NCBI GenBank assembly: GCA_945881835.1
Contig: CAMCVP010000001.1
Location: 310,001-374,000 of the forward strand
Direction of reading: 5' to 3'
Length of the DNA stretch: 64,000 nt
From: Chryseobacterium gleum
GTDB lineage: Bacteria; Bacteroidota; Bacteroidia; Flavobacteriales_D; Sanyastnellaceae
In this document: piece after piece, positions 24,178 to 32,892 of the stretch
How the letters are laid out: every line of letters begins with the position of its first letter
Position numbering within the stretch: the stretch's first letter is position 1
Notes under the pieces: generated by a model
The model's input: only the letters and a program-made list of their open reading frames with translations
Told to the model about the DNA's origin: nothing
Databases searched by the model: none
Made by a program: the position numbers and the translations under genes

Positions 24178-25691
24178 TGTTGTGCAAGATGACAAGCAAG
24201 ATGTTGCACAAGGTGCGTCGCAAGGGGGGGATTGTTTCGTTTTCATTTGCTTTATTGATGAATGTGAATTGTGTTTTTGCGCAGAATGAAGATGATGCGC
24301 TTCGCTTCTCAAACACCTTCGGAGCCTATTCAAACAGGGCATTGGGAATGGGAGGAGCCTACACCGCATTAGGCGCAGATTTCACGAACTTTTTTCAAAA
24401 TCCTGCTGGAATAGCTGCTTACAAAAAGCAGAATATGGAGTTCGGATTGAGTTTGATTTCGCGTTCATCGGATGTCGATTTTAAAAATCAAGTGTCTTCC
24501 ACTGGGGCAACGGGATTGGGTATTAACACATTCGGATTCACCTCAACGTTTGGAACAGCAGGTTCAGGATGGAGTCCATGGATTTGGGGATTGGCATACG
24601 GAAGAACGCAAACCTTTAAACGGAATTACGATTTAGAGTCAAGTGATAATCAGTCATCATTGCTCGATGTTTATACAGATCAACTGAATTATTACAATCC
24701 TGCGAATGCTGAAGTAACCGCTTCATTTCCTTTTGGTGCTGGTTTAGCGTGGGAAACATATTTAATTAACCCCGGACTTTCTCAGCCATACGAGCACGTG
24801 AACATAGACAACAATACCTTCACGCGCCGTCAGCATGTAGAAGAGAAAGGGTACGTGCGCGAGACGTGTTTGAGTGTCGCGCGATCGTTCGAAGAGAAGT
24901 TATTTCTGGGGGCTTCATTTGCCTTTCGAAAGGTTGTATATGATAAACAATCGACCTATTCAGAGTCTTTTCAATCCAATGGAAGTGCCGTGAATTATTC
25001 GCTCATTGAAGACAACAACACGTCAGATGTCATTACAAAAGGACCATCGCTTCAGGCAAAATTAGGCGTTCAGTATGTTCCGAGTCCGTATGTTCGATTT
25101 GGAGCTTTTTGGCATTCCTCGTGCAAGCAATCAATCAGCGACAACTTCATAGCGAAAATGCAAAGCACCATAGGCGCAATTCCTTACAGTTATTCTTCCG
25201 ACAAGAATATTTTCGATTATGGTTTTCAAACACCTTCCGCAATTGGTGCTGGAGCTGCATTGATCCTCGGGAATTTCGGTATTATTTCCGCGGATTATGA
25301 ATCCTCTGATTTTTCGAAGTTGAAGATGTATGGAATAACCGGAGGTTCAGCGGAATTCGCATTGGAAAACGAAGCCATTCAAGAAAATTTCAAACGCGTG
25401 CACAAGGGAAGATTGGGAACAGAGTTTCGTTTGGGGGATGTTTACCGACTTCGTGCGGGCATTGGATATCGAACATCGGTATATACCGATTTGGCTCAGA
25501 AGCCTGCGGAGCCCATGTTTAATTGGAATTTCGGAGGAGGGTATAAGAAGGATGATTTTTACTGCGATGGCGTAGTAATGATTACCAAGAACAAGGACGG
25601 GTATTTTCTTTATGACCCGCAACTGATTTCAATGGCAAGCATAGACAATATGCTTGTTCAAGTTAATTTCTCAGTGGGGATTAGGTTCTAA
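24174..25691 (+). CDS. Outer-membrane beta-barrel protein, FadL/OMPP1-like
   Basis: This 505-residue protein has a signal peptide ending 'NCVFAQ' (about residue 37 from the first Met; the real start may be a later Met). The N-terminal motif 'NTFGAYSNRALGMGGAYTALGADFTNFFQNPAGIA' class is that of FadL/OMPP1-type barrels in Bacteroidota, with repeated amphipathic strands to a C-terminal 'VNFSVGIRF' ending in Phe. Such barrels take up hydrophobic compounds or, as in PorV, serve T9SS; which applies here is unclear. It is translationally coupled to the lipoprotein gene. Its stop shares 4 bp (CTAA) with the convergent rlmB stop. Confidence 0.87.
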   Translation: MMLCKMTSKMLHKVRRKGGIVSFSFALLMNVNCVFAQNEDDALRFSNTFGAYSNRALGMGGAYTALGADFTNFFQNPAGIAAYKKQNMEFGLSLISRSSDVDFKNQVSSTGATGLGINTFGFTSTFGTAGSGWSPWIWGLAYGRTQTFKRNYDLESSDNQSSLLDVYTDQLNYYNPANAEVTASFPFGAGLAWETYLINPGLSQPYEHVNIDNNTFTRRQHVEEKGYVRETCLSVARSFEEKLFLGASFAFRKVVYDKQSTYSESFQSNGSAVNYSLIEDNNTSDVITKGPSLQAKLGVQYVPSPYVRFGAFWHSSCKQSISDNFIAKMQSTIGAIPYSYSSDKNIFDYGFQTPSAIGAGAALILGNFGIISADYESSDFSKLKMYGITGGSAEFALENEAIQENFKRVHKGRLGTEFRLGDVYRLRAGIGYRTSVYTDLAQKPAEPMFNWNFGGGYKKDDFYCDGVVMITKNKDGYFLYDPQLISMASIDNMLVQVNFSVGIRF

Positions 25692-26449
25692 GCGGTTAAA
25701 GAAGCAAGCGCTATTCCAGTGGCAACCGATACATTCAACGAATTGGTTTGTCCCTTCATTGGAATAGTAACTAGCTGATGTGCTCGCTTCATAAGTTGTG
25801 GATTTATTCCATCTTCTTCAGAACCCATTATGATGCACAGACCTAAATTCTGATCGCGCGATTTTTGAAATTCTTGGAGACTTACAGTAGCTTTTTCCGA
25901 GAGTACAACAGAGCCAATTCCAGAAGCGTGAAGGTAATCGAGCGCATCAAGTAGATTCTTCACTTTGCAAATATTTAAATGCATAAGTGCGCCAGCTGAG
26001 GCTTTCAGAGCATCTTCGTTAATTTGAGCGGCTCCAACTTCAGGAACTATTATACCTTTCACTCCGAAACATTCTGCTGAACGGCAAATAGCTCCAAAAT
26101 TCCGAACGTCTGTTACACGATCAAGGATGAGGAACAAAGGAGGTTCTCCACTTTCAATTGCATTTATAACCACATTCTCATAATCAGCAAAGGCGATAGG
26201 AGCCATGAAGGCAAGAACGCCTTGGTGATTTGAGCGGGTTATTTTATTTAGTTTTATTTCGGGAACTAACACGAAAGGAATTCGCTCCTTTTTCAAACGG
26301 TCTTTCAACTGACGCAATTTGTCACTGCGTAATTCTTTATTGAAAAGAACCTTATCAATGTTTTTTCCTGCATCAAGAGCTTCTTCCAACGGGTGAATGC
26401 CAATGATTAAATTCGTGTACGATTTTGAAGATGGTGTATTAGTTCTCAC
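25688..26449 (-). CDS. rlmB: 23S rRNA (guanosine-2'-O)-methyltransferase, SpoU/TrmH family
   Basis: This 253-residue enzyme has a substrate-binding N-terminal domain (about 12-80, 'IIGIHPLEEALDAGKNIDKV') and the SPOUT knot with all three motifs: 'VRNFGAICRSAECFG' (about 115-130), 'IIMGSEEDGINP' (about 207-218) and 'NSLNVSVATGIALA' (about 237-250). RlmB methylates G2251 of 23S rRNA with S-adenosylmethionine; a related target cannot be excluded. The start is GTG at 26449. The GWxTD gene ends 16 bp upstream on the same strand. Confidence 0.93.
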   Translation of the reverse strand: MRTNTPSSKSYTNLIIGIHPLEEALDAGKNIDKVLFNKELRSDKLRQLKDRLKKERIPFVLVPEIKLNKITRSNHQGVLAFMAPIAFADYENVVINAIESGEPPLFLILDRVTDVRNFGAICRSAECFGVKGIIVPEVGAAQINEDALKASAGALMHLNICKVKNLLDALDYLHASGIGSVVLSEKATVSLQEFQKSRDQNLGLCIIMGSEEDGINPQLMKRAHQLVTIPMKGQTNSLNVSVATGIALASLTA

Positions 26450-26465
26450 TTTGCAAAAGTAAGTC

Positions 26466-27731
26466 TTATTCGCGGAATACGCGACCTTGTCTCCAAGAGT
26501 TCACCGCAACCTCCCAACTGTTTCTGTACAGAGCATCACGCTGAAGAATGAGCACGTTGTCTGAAAGGTTGTCCTTTTTATATCGAAACAAAAACGAAAA
26601 CGAACCTGGAACGTTTTCGTCGCCATAAATCCAACGTTCGCTGTATCCAACTTTTTCAACGCGTGAGGGTTTTCCATAAATAATGTAAATCATGCCGCGA
26701 TCAGTTCTCCATCCGGGAACGGTGGTGGAGAAATAAGTGTTGGAGGTGTTTACCCGGCGGAAGAAAATAGAAATAAGTTCTTTGGCTTTCTCTTCAGAGC
26801 CTCCGCAATCTTTCCAGAAATTACAGAAGCTGGAGTATGGGTCACGAACGTTATAGATGTATTCGAATTCAGATTTTGAGGTGATGTAACGCAAGGGTGC
26901 GATTAAATCTTTCAATGCTGTGGTTGTGGGGAATTCACCGTTGGAATACAAATAAAGCTGTGATGAATTTTTCGAACGAAAGAGGTAAGATTTGTTTTCG
27001 GCTATGAAGTGATATCGGCTCCCATCGAAACTTAAATTCGTTAGACTGAAGGAGGTCGAATCTGGAATTACGGGTGAGTTGTTTGAAAATGCTGGGGGTG
27101 GGAGGCTAGGGATTTCCGCTAAAGCAAAAACTTCAATAGGTGGATAATCAGCGTTCTTGAATCGAGGGAAATCGAGGTGAACGGTGTCGCCCGTTGTCAG
27201 GTAATGGTTGTAAACAGGCGTGTTGCTTGAGTTCGTTGTTACATGAACATCAAATGTGCTGGGGATTTCAGATTTATTAATTGCGAAAGTTTTTTCGTCT
27301 TGCGCTCTTCTGTTAATGTCTTTCAGTCGAACCGTCAAATCATAATTTCCAAAAGCCATCGCCAGCGGAATTTCTTTTCTCCAAACGCCGGGCTCTTGCA
27401 TTTGGGGGGGAGAAAAAGAGTAACGCAGCGTATCGTAAGTGTTAGAATTTTTTTTAATGTATAACTCTACTTCGATTTGAGCTTTGAAATTTTCGTGAGT
27501 GGATTGTCTTGAGTAAAGCAGTTGATCGGCATTGAATTCAAGAAGGAGTTTTGAACTGTCGTTGTTGTGGTGAATCAGATTTACCAATGGTTGGAAATAG
27601 AATTCGTTTGCTCCAAATTGATTCTCGCGAAGTTTTTTGGGAGCGGAACAAGAAAGAAAATGCGCCGCAATGAAAAATGCAAGTAGCTTGAAAAAGTTAA
27701 ATTTATTCTTCAGTAGTCTCGTCTTTTTCAT
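26466..27731 (-). CDS. GWxTD domain lipoprotein
   Basis: About 421 residues from the ATG at 27731; the longer frame begins with TTG at 27737. A lipobox ('IAAHFLSC') follows an N-terminal hydrophobic stretch. The body is beta-rich, and the C-terminal third carries the namesake 'GWRTDRGMIYIIYGKP' (about 345-360) with 'ERWIYG' and 'FLFRYK', typical of GWxTD proteins, a Bacteroidota/Acidobacteriota family of unknown function. The gene overlaps the end of rmuC by 29 bp, so it is probably translated from the same message. Confidence 0.93.
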   Translation of the reverse strand: MKKTRLLKNKFNFFKLLAFFIAAHFLSCSAPKKLRENQFGANEFYFQPLVNLIHHNNDSSKLLLEFNADQLLYSRQSTHENFKAQIEVELYIKKNSNTYDTLRYSFSPPQMQEPGVWRKEIPLAMAFGNYDLTVRLKDINRRAQDEKTFAINKSEIPSTFDVHVTTNSSNTPVYNHYLTTGDTVHLDFPRFKNADYPPIEVFALAEIPSLPPPAFSNNSPVIPDSTSFSLTNLSFDGSRYHFIAENKSYLFRSKNSSQLYLYSNGEFPTTTALKDLIAPLRYITSKSEFEYIYNVRDPYSSFCNFWKDCGGSEEKAKELISIFFRRVNTSNTYFSTTVPGWRTDRGMIYIIYGKPSRVEKVGYSERWIYGDENVPGSFSFLFRYKKDNLSDNVLILQRDALYRNSWEVAVNSWRQGRVFRE

Positions 27732-28998
27732 TATCAATCGAAGGTAAGCGTTTTTCGAAACTTGCGCCTGATTTCGCGCCCATAATTTTCATGTTTTTAG
27801 CCTTTCCAAGAAGATTTCCTTTTCCAGTTTTGAGTTGGCCCATGGCTAAGCTCAGTGTGTTTTGAGCTGTTGAAAGGTTGCGCTCTAAGGTTTCAAGGGA
27901 ACTCACAAATCCTTCGAGTTTATCTATAAACGTTCCCGCTTCTTTCGCAATGCTTTCCGCATTTTTAGACCGTTTCTCTTGGGCCCAAATGCTGGCTACT
28001 GTTCGAAGTGTTGCGAGCAAAGTGGTTGGTGAAACGAGAATGATATTTCGTTCCCAAGCATAAGAAAATAAATTAGTATCATCGTTGAAGGCCGCGATTA
28101 GAGCGGGTTCAATAGGCATGAAGAGCAAAACAAATTCAGGTGTAATAAGCTTATCGGCCGACTCGTATTTCTTTTCACTGAGTAACTTAATGTGTCCGCG
28201 TATACTTTCAATGTGCGCTTTCATTGCAACAGCTTTTTCTTTTTCGTCTTGGGCATTTGTAAAGTTGTTGTAGGCAACCAACGATACTTTTGAGTCTACG
28301 ATGATGTGTTTGTTTTCAGGGAGGTTTACGATGACATCTGGACGAATGGATTTTTCATCGTCGTTGGTATCTGTATGTTGAACCATGAATTCTTTTCCCT
28401 TCACGAGGCCACTTTTTTCAAGCACAGATTCAAGAATCATTTCACCCCAATTTCCTTGAGTTTTATTGTCTCCTTTTAAGGCTCTTGTTAGATTTTCGGC
28501 ATTCGTTCCAATATTCGAACTAGCCTCGCGAAGGTTTTTAATTTCATTTTCCAAACGCGCTGATCGATCAACATTCTCGAGTTCGGTTTTTTCGAGTTTC
28601 GATTTGAATTCGTTAATGGTTGTTCGCAGAGGAGTAAGCGTAACTGAGAGGTGTGACTCATTGGCTTCATTCAATTTTTGAACGCGTTCTTCGAAGATTT
28701 CGTTGCTTAAATTTCGGAATTCAACTTTGAGGTTTGCTTTCAAATCGTCCATCAAAAGTTTTTCAGATTCCAACGCTTTATAAGCGGCCTCGAGTGAAGT
28801 TTTATTGGTTGCTATTTCTTGAATGAGCGATTCAATTCGAATACGCATGGTGTTCGATTCGGCTTTGGCGTTTTCAAGTTCAGACTTGTAAAATGCAGAG
28901 CCGTTTTGAGTTGATTGTGTTTTGCGACTGAGCAAAAATGCGAGTGCTGTAAGTGCTGCACCGATAAATGCACCTGTAATTAAAGAGATGGTATCCAT
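27703..28998 (-). CDS. rmuC: DNA recombination protein RmuC
   Basis: This 431-residue protein has an N-terminal transmembrane helix (about 4-23), a long coiled coil (about 35-180) and the RmuC nuclease-like domain ('KTQGNWGEMILESVLEKSGL' at about 185, 'RPDVIVNLPENKHIIVDSKV', 'EFVLLFMPIEPALIAAF'). RmuC limits inversions at short repeats, and the domain is related to restriction endonuclease folds. The lengths match the family. The following GWxTD gene overlaps its 3' end, and an Omp85-like gene lies 53 bp upstream. Confidence 0.95.
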   Translation of the reverse strand: MDTISLITGAFIGAALTALAFLLSRKTQSTQNGSAFYKSELENAKAESNTMRIRIESLIQEIATNKTSLEAAYKALESEKLLMDDLKANLKVEFRNLSNEIFEERVQKLNEANESHLSVTLTPLRTTINEFKSKLEKTELENVDRSARLENEIKNLREASSNIGTNAENLTRALKGDNKTQGNWGEMILESVLEKSGLVKGKEFMVQHTDTNDDEKSIRPDVIVNLPENKHIIVDSKVSLVAYNNFTNAQDEKEKAVAMKAHIESIRGHIKLLSEKKYESADKLITPEFVLLFMPIEPALIAAFNDDTNLFSYAWERNIILVSPTTLLATLRTVASIWAQEKRSKNAESIAKEAGTFIDKLEGFVSSLETLERNLSTAQNTLSLAMGQLKTGKGNLLGKAKNMKIMGAKSGASFEKRLPSIDNEKDETTEE

Positions 28999-29051
28999 GA
29001 GTCAAAATTACCTTTAGGTGGAAGCGGAATCAGAATTGTGGAAAAGTATTT

Positions 29052-30494
29052 TTAGAATCGCGAAGAAAACGTAATTCCGATACGTCCGTTTTTAAGCTGA
29101 AGTCCATTGTTTTCAATGTTTCCAACGCCGTATGTAATTGAAACGCTCCCGTTTTCTTGCCGGAAGCGTAAGCCCACTCCAGCGTCGTAATGGGTTTGGG
29201 AAAGGGGTTGACGAATAACGGCAACATCGGTAAATACAAAAGTTTGAATGTCGTTGCCAAGCGCGCTTCCGAATTCAAAATTCAACATGGCGTATTGTGA
29301 AGCATAGATGCTTTCTTCAAGAAAAGCTCTGAGGTTTTTAGTTCCACCAAGCCTAACAATTTCGTTGTTAAATAAGGAATCACTGAATAGTGCATTCAAT
29401 TCTAAATTCATATTGGAAAAAAGCGTACGCCCAAAATTCCATTTCGACCAGACTTGAGTTCGAGCAGAAAATATTTTTTTCTGAGAAGTGCTGGATTCGT
29501 ATTGAATGGTGCGGGTTCCGGCTAACGCTTCCAACAGAAAATTAATGGAATTTGATTGGTTTTTGTTTTTGGCATATCGAAGTGAATAAGATTTGTTCGT
29601 GGTGTTTCCGTATAATGCGCTCGTTTGAAAATGGGTGTTCGTTGAACGATTAACAGCTGCTGAGAAACCGTTCATGTCGTTCATTTTAGTAATCAATCTA
29701 AGCGAAAGGTCAGTCGATGAAAAGGTCGAATCGCGCAGGAAAGAGTTCAAGTCGAATTGAAAACCTAAGGGCAGTCCTAAGGTGAACGGGCTTCCTAGCT
29801 TGAATGCGAAGCTCTGACTTTTCGGCTGAGGGCGTTTCCAGTGAAGTTCAAGAATCTCTGCTTGTTTGAGTGCATTGGAAAGTTCGAGGTCAATGTTTCC
29901 GGTTAATACGGACGTATTGGAGTTCGGCCGCGGTTGAAGGGCAATTAGCGCCGCGATGAGATTGTTCTTTTTTCGTTCCGTTTTTACAATGAGACTAAAA
30001 CTCTCTTTGTGTAATCGCACCGAAGTTTGAGCGTTTGATTTCAAAAATGAAATATTATTTAGGGCAGAAATTGAAGCCTTAATTTTCTCTTCGCTGTATG
30101 CTTGACCCAATTGATAGTTGATGCAACGGTATAAAATTTTCTTGTTGAAGAGTGCCTGCGAAGTGATTAAGGTATCGAGTACGACATACTTCTCCACGGC
30201 GACGTTCCAATTAAATTCTTGCGGCTTTCGATCGAGATAAAGGGTGTCCAGTTCAATTTGTGCATACGGATAGCCGTGATTGTTCAGCCAGGACAATAAC
30301 TCTTGCGGGTTTTTGTTTTTAGGATAGGAAAGCGGAATGCCCTTGTAACTATGAGTTTCAAGCGCAGGTTGGCTCCATGAATTATGAGAGCAAATGACCA
30401 ACAGGAGAGTCGAAAATCTTACAAGTGTATGTTGATAACTGCTTTTCAATTTAATATGAAGTTGATAGAAGTTTGAATTAGTTTTGAATCTCAA
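29052..30494 (-). CDS. Omp85/BamA-like outer-membrane protein (TTG start)
   Basis: About 480 residues. A signal peptide ends 'SHNSWSQ' (about 42), followed by a POTRA-like stretch ('AYSEEKIKASISALNNISFL') and a 16-strand-like barrel whose end has 'VRLGGTKNLRAFLEESIYASQY', the position of the 'RGF' lid motif in Omp85 proteins, and a terminal 'GRIGITFSSRF'. The first in-frame start is TTG at 30494, directly after an in-frame TAA; a second TTG at 30449 gives a more normal signal peptide. It resembles shorter Omp85 members rather than essential BamA. Its role, perhaps insertion or lipoprotein export, is inferred. Confidence 0.85.
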   Translation of the reverse strand: MRFKTNSNFYQLHIKLKSSYQHTLVRFSTLLLVICSHNSWSQPALETHSYKGIPLSYPKNKNPQELLSWLNNHGYPYAQIELDTLYLDRKPQEFNWNVAVEKYVVLDTLITSQALFNKKILYRCINYQLGQAYSEEKIKASISALNNISFLKSNAQTSVRLHKESFSLIVKTERKKNNLIAALIALQPRPNSNTSVLTGNIDLELSNALKQAEILELHWKRPQPKSQSFAFKLGSPFTLGLPLGFQFDLNSFLRDSTFSSTDLSLRLITKMNDMNGFSAAVNRSTNTHFQTSALYGNTTNKSYSLRYAKNKNQSNSINFLLEALAGTRTIQYESSTSQKKIFSARTQVWSKWNFGRTLFSNMNLELNALFSDSLFNNEIVRLGGTKNLRAFLEESIYASQYAMLNFEFGSALGNDIQTFVFTDVAVIRQPLSQTHYDAGVGLRFRQENGSVSITYGVGNIENNGLQLKNGRIGITFSSRF

Positions 30495-30503
30495 TTAAAT
30501 ACC

Positions 30504-30626
30504 ATGAAGAAATCTGCACGTGTTTTACTTTTTGTGTTACTTGGTTTAGGAATGTTCAGTGTGCTATCTTGTAAAAAGAAGCTCGAGAAGTGTTCAGCAT
30601 ACGACCAAGTTTCTCCACAGAAATAA
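30504..30626 (+). CDS. Small lipoprotein, 40 residues
   Basis: ATG at 30504 to TAA at 30626 gives MKKSARVLLFVLLGLGMFSV followed by LSC, a clean lipobox (Cys23), then 'KKKLEKCSAYDQVSPQK'. The mature lipopeptide would have only 18 residues. Short Bacteroidota lipoproteins with a Cys-x-Ala-Tyr motif after the anchor are common as far as I recall, and 'KCSAY' fits. It is divergent from the Omp85-like gene and its stop abuts the OsmC stop on the other strand with no base between. Confidence 0.75.
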   Translation: MKKSARVLLFVLLGLGMFSVLSCKKKLEKCSAYDQVSPQK

Positions 30627-31034
30627 TCAATTAAACTCGAACGTTATCGTTTGTAGAATGTCTTGGTGAAGGCTGCGGCTAACTGGGCATGCGTGCGCAT
30701 ATCGCTGTATTTTTTCCTTCATAACATCATCGTAACCCAAATCAGGGAATGTGAAATGAATTTTAATTTCGCCCACACGTCGAGGTGTCGAACTCATTAT
30801 TTTTTCAAATGCTGCTGTTACTCCTTTAAACTTCCAATTACGTTCTTCAGCAGCAATGGCCATTGTTGTAAGAATGCATGTAGCTAAGGAAGTGCAAAGC
30901 AAATCTGTTGGAGAAAATCGTTCTCCCTTTCCTTTGTTGTCGAGTGGAGCGTCTGTTTCAATCAGCGTGTTGCTTTGTTTGTGAAGCACCTCACAGCGTA
31001 AGTTGCCCAAGTAATGCGAAGACATTTTTGTCAT
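30627..31034 (-). CDS. OsmC family thiol peroxidase-like protein
   Basis: This 135-residue protein has the OsmC fold signature 'RFSPTDLLCTSLATC' (Cys47 and Cys53) and 'HACPVSRSLHQD' (Cys116). The family's reactive pair is Cys53 and Cys116 in this alignment by eye. OsmC/Ohr proteins reduce organic hydroperoxides; the YhfA-like subgroup to which this seems closer has less certain substrates. It stands alone; its promoter region is shared with the divergent gene at 31124. Confidence 0.92.
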   Translation of the reverse strand: MTKMSSHYLGNLRCEVLHKQSNTLIETDAPLDNKGKGERFSPTDLLCTSLATCILTTMAIAAEERNWKFKGVTAAFEKIMSSTPRRVGEIKIHFTFPDLGYDDVMKEKIQRYAHACPVSRSLHQDILQTITFEFN

Positions 31035-31111
31035 GTTCTTTTTTTTTCAAAACTAAGTTAGAAGCAATGAAATTAGTTTTTATTGGATAGATATGTTCAA
31101 CGCAGGTGCAT

Positions 31112-31119
31112 TAACTTTG
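31112..31119 (+). promoter_or_regulatory. TAnnTTTG -7 box abutting the start of the gene at 31124
   Basis: TAACTTTG matches the -7 consensus exactly and begins 12 bp before the ATG. With a normal distance to the start site, transcription would begin at or next to the ATG, giving a leaderless message. A TTG at 31083-31085 is a loose -33 candidate (26 bp spacing, longer than usual). Confidence 0.45.
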
Positions 31120-31123
31120 TGAT

Positions 31124-31894
31124 ATGAAGCAATGGCCAATCGTTTTCTTCCTTTTACTTTTATGTACATTCATCTTTGGGCAAGAGGAGATTAAGGAAGG
31201 CGTAATTGGAATTTACACCCATCAGAAATACGGAGGCCTAGTTATTCGCACCAACGGATGGGGCGGGTCATACATCAAAGGCAAGAACAAAGGAGCGTTC
31301 AACGTGCGTCAGGTCTCATACGATTTTAGTTTCGTGAAGCACGAGAAAGAAGTTAAGTCTTACTTTCAAGATCCGACCGCAAGACCATATGTTTTCGGGA
31401 AGCAGAATGCCCTATACAACTTCAAAATAAATTACGGATATAAAAAAGTGATCGCTGAAAAGCTCCGTAAATCGGGGGTTCAGGTTTCTTACGCTTGGGG
31501 ATTAGGTCCATCTATTGGAATTTTACGTCCGGTTTATTTAGAAGTAATTATTATTGATCCGAACCTCAACGGATACAGTCTTTCAACAGAGAAATTCAAT
31601 CCGAATAAACATTTCATAGACAATATTTACGGAAGGGCAAGTAACTTTTTGGGTTTGAGTGAGCTGACATTTACTCCGGGATTTTCCGCAAAGACGTCCA
31701 TGCTTTTTGAATATAGTAATTATCGCGATGGGATAAAGGGTTTTGAAATAGGTGTGTCGGCAGAGGCTTATCCCAAGAGATTAGAGATTTTATCGAATCA
31801 AATTCTTGAGACGCTTCCCGATGGCGCAAAGAATCATTGGTTGTATGTTTCGGGATATGTACATTTCTTTTTTGGAAGGAAGTACAACAAATAG
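31124..31894 (+). CDS. Exported hypothetical protein, probable small outer-membrane barrel
   Basis: This 256-residue protein has a signal peptide (MKQWPIVFFLLLLCTFIFGQ). The mature part starts with 'GVIGIYTHQKYGGLVIRTNGWG' and continues with alternating strands such as 'LYNFKINYGYKKVIAEKL' and 'VQVSYAWGLGPSIGIL', and ends with 'VSGYVHFFFGRKYNK'. I recall similar unnamed proteins next to lipA in Flavobacteriales but cannot name a family. It lies 26 bp upstream of lipA on the same strand, so they probably share a transcript. Confidence 0.82.
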   Translation: MKQWPIVFFLLLLCTFIFGQEEIKEGVIGIYTHQKYGGLVIRTNGWGGSYIKGKNKGAFNVRQVSYDFSFVKHEKEVKSYFQDPTARPYVFGKQNALYNFKINYGYKKVIAEKLRKSGVQVSYAWGLGPSIGILRPVYLEVIIIDPNLNGYSLSTEKFNPNKHFIDNIYGRASNFLGLSELTFTPGFSAKTSMLFEYSNYRDGIKGFEIGVSAEAYPKRLEILSNQILETLPDGAKNHWLYVSGYVHFFFGRKYNK

Positions 31895-31920
31895 AGCGAA
31901 AGACGAATTGAAATTGTAAG

Positions 31921-32778
31921 ATGGAACAAGAAGAACAAAGAATTCCTAAGCCAAAATGGCTGAAGGTGAAATTACCAACAGGTGAGAATTATCGAAAGGT
32001 TCGCTCGCTCGTAGATGAGCACAAGTTGCACACCATCTGCGAAAGCGGGAACTGTCCGAATATGGGTGAATGCTGGGGGGAAGGAACAGCGACATTCATG
32101 ATACTCGGAAATATTTGTACGCGATCTTGTGGTTTTTGCGCAGTGGCAACAGGAAAGCCTTTGGAGGCTGATCCGTTTGAACCAGCAAGAGTAGCGAATT
32201 CAGTGAAATTAATGGGAGTGAAGCACGCTGTTATCACCTCTGTAGACCGAGACGATTTGGCTGATGGTGGTTCGGAAATTTGGGTGAAGACAGTCGAGTT
32301 GGTTCGTTCAAAGTCGCCCGGAACCACAATGGAGACGCTCATTCCAGATTTTGCTGGGAATTGGGACAATTTGCAACGCATCATTGACGTGGCGCCTGAT
32401 ATTGTTTCTCATAACCTCGAAACTGTGAGAAGATTGACGAAACAAGTTCGTATTCAAGCGAAATATGATCGCTCATTGGAAGTTTTATTCCGATTGAAAA
32501 AAGGAGGAATGCGCACGAAAAGTGGAGTCATGCTTGGATTGGGCGAGTCGAGAGAAGAAGTTCTTGAAACTATGGAAGATTTGAGGTCGGTTCAAGTGGA
32601 TATTCTAACCCTTGGTCAATACCTTCAACCTACTCGAAAACACTTGCCTGTAAACGACTTTGTGACACCTGAACAATTTAAGGAGTATGAAGAAGTAGGT
32701 CTGAAGATGGGCTTCCGATTTGTTGAAAGTGGGCCGTTGGTTCGCTCTTCTTATCACGCTGAAAAGCATTTGTTTTGA
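31921..32778 (+). CDS. lipA: Lipoyl synthase
   Basis: This 285-residue radical SAM enzyme inserts two sulfurs into protein-bound octanoyl chains to make lipoate. Both [4Fe-4S] sites are visible: the auxiliary cluster Cys40, Cys45 and Cys51 ('[12 protein letters not shown]') and the radical SAM cluster Cys66, Cys70 and Cys73 ('CTRSCGFC'). The C-terminal Arg-Ser-Ser-Tyr ('[13 protein letters not shown]') needed for sulfur donation is present. No lipB is visible nearby. Confidence 0.98.
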   Translation: MEQEEQRIPKPKWLKVKLPTGENYRKVRSLVDEHKLHTICESGNCPNMGECWGEGTATFMILGNICTRSCGFCAVATGKPLEADPFEPARVANSVKLMGVKHAVITSVDRDDLADGGSEIWVKTVELVRSKSPGTTMETLIPDFAGNWDNLQRIIDVAPDIVSHNLETVRRLTKQVRIQAKYDRSLEVLFRLKKGGMRTKSGVMLGLGESREEVLETMEDLRSVQVDILTLGQYLQPTRKHLPVNDFVTPEQFKEYEEVGLKMGFRFVESGPLVRSSYHAEKHLF

Positions 32779-32892
32779 TAAATTTCTCTTGGGAAGGAAA
32801 AAAAAGCGAAGAAAAAGCGAAGAATCGTTTTTTGAATAAGCAATTCTCAATTATCTTGCGCCGAATAGTAATACAAGCTTAACCTAGCATTT

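Noticed and set aside
23414-24369. Overlapping ORFs within the YGYNPYG/Ser-Pro lipoprotein gene
   Set aside because: They arise from low-complexity DNA read in other frames and have no start context or conserved motif.
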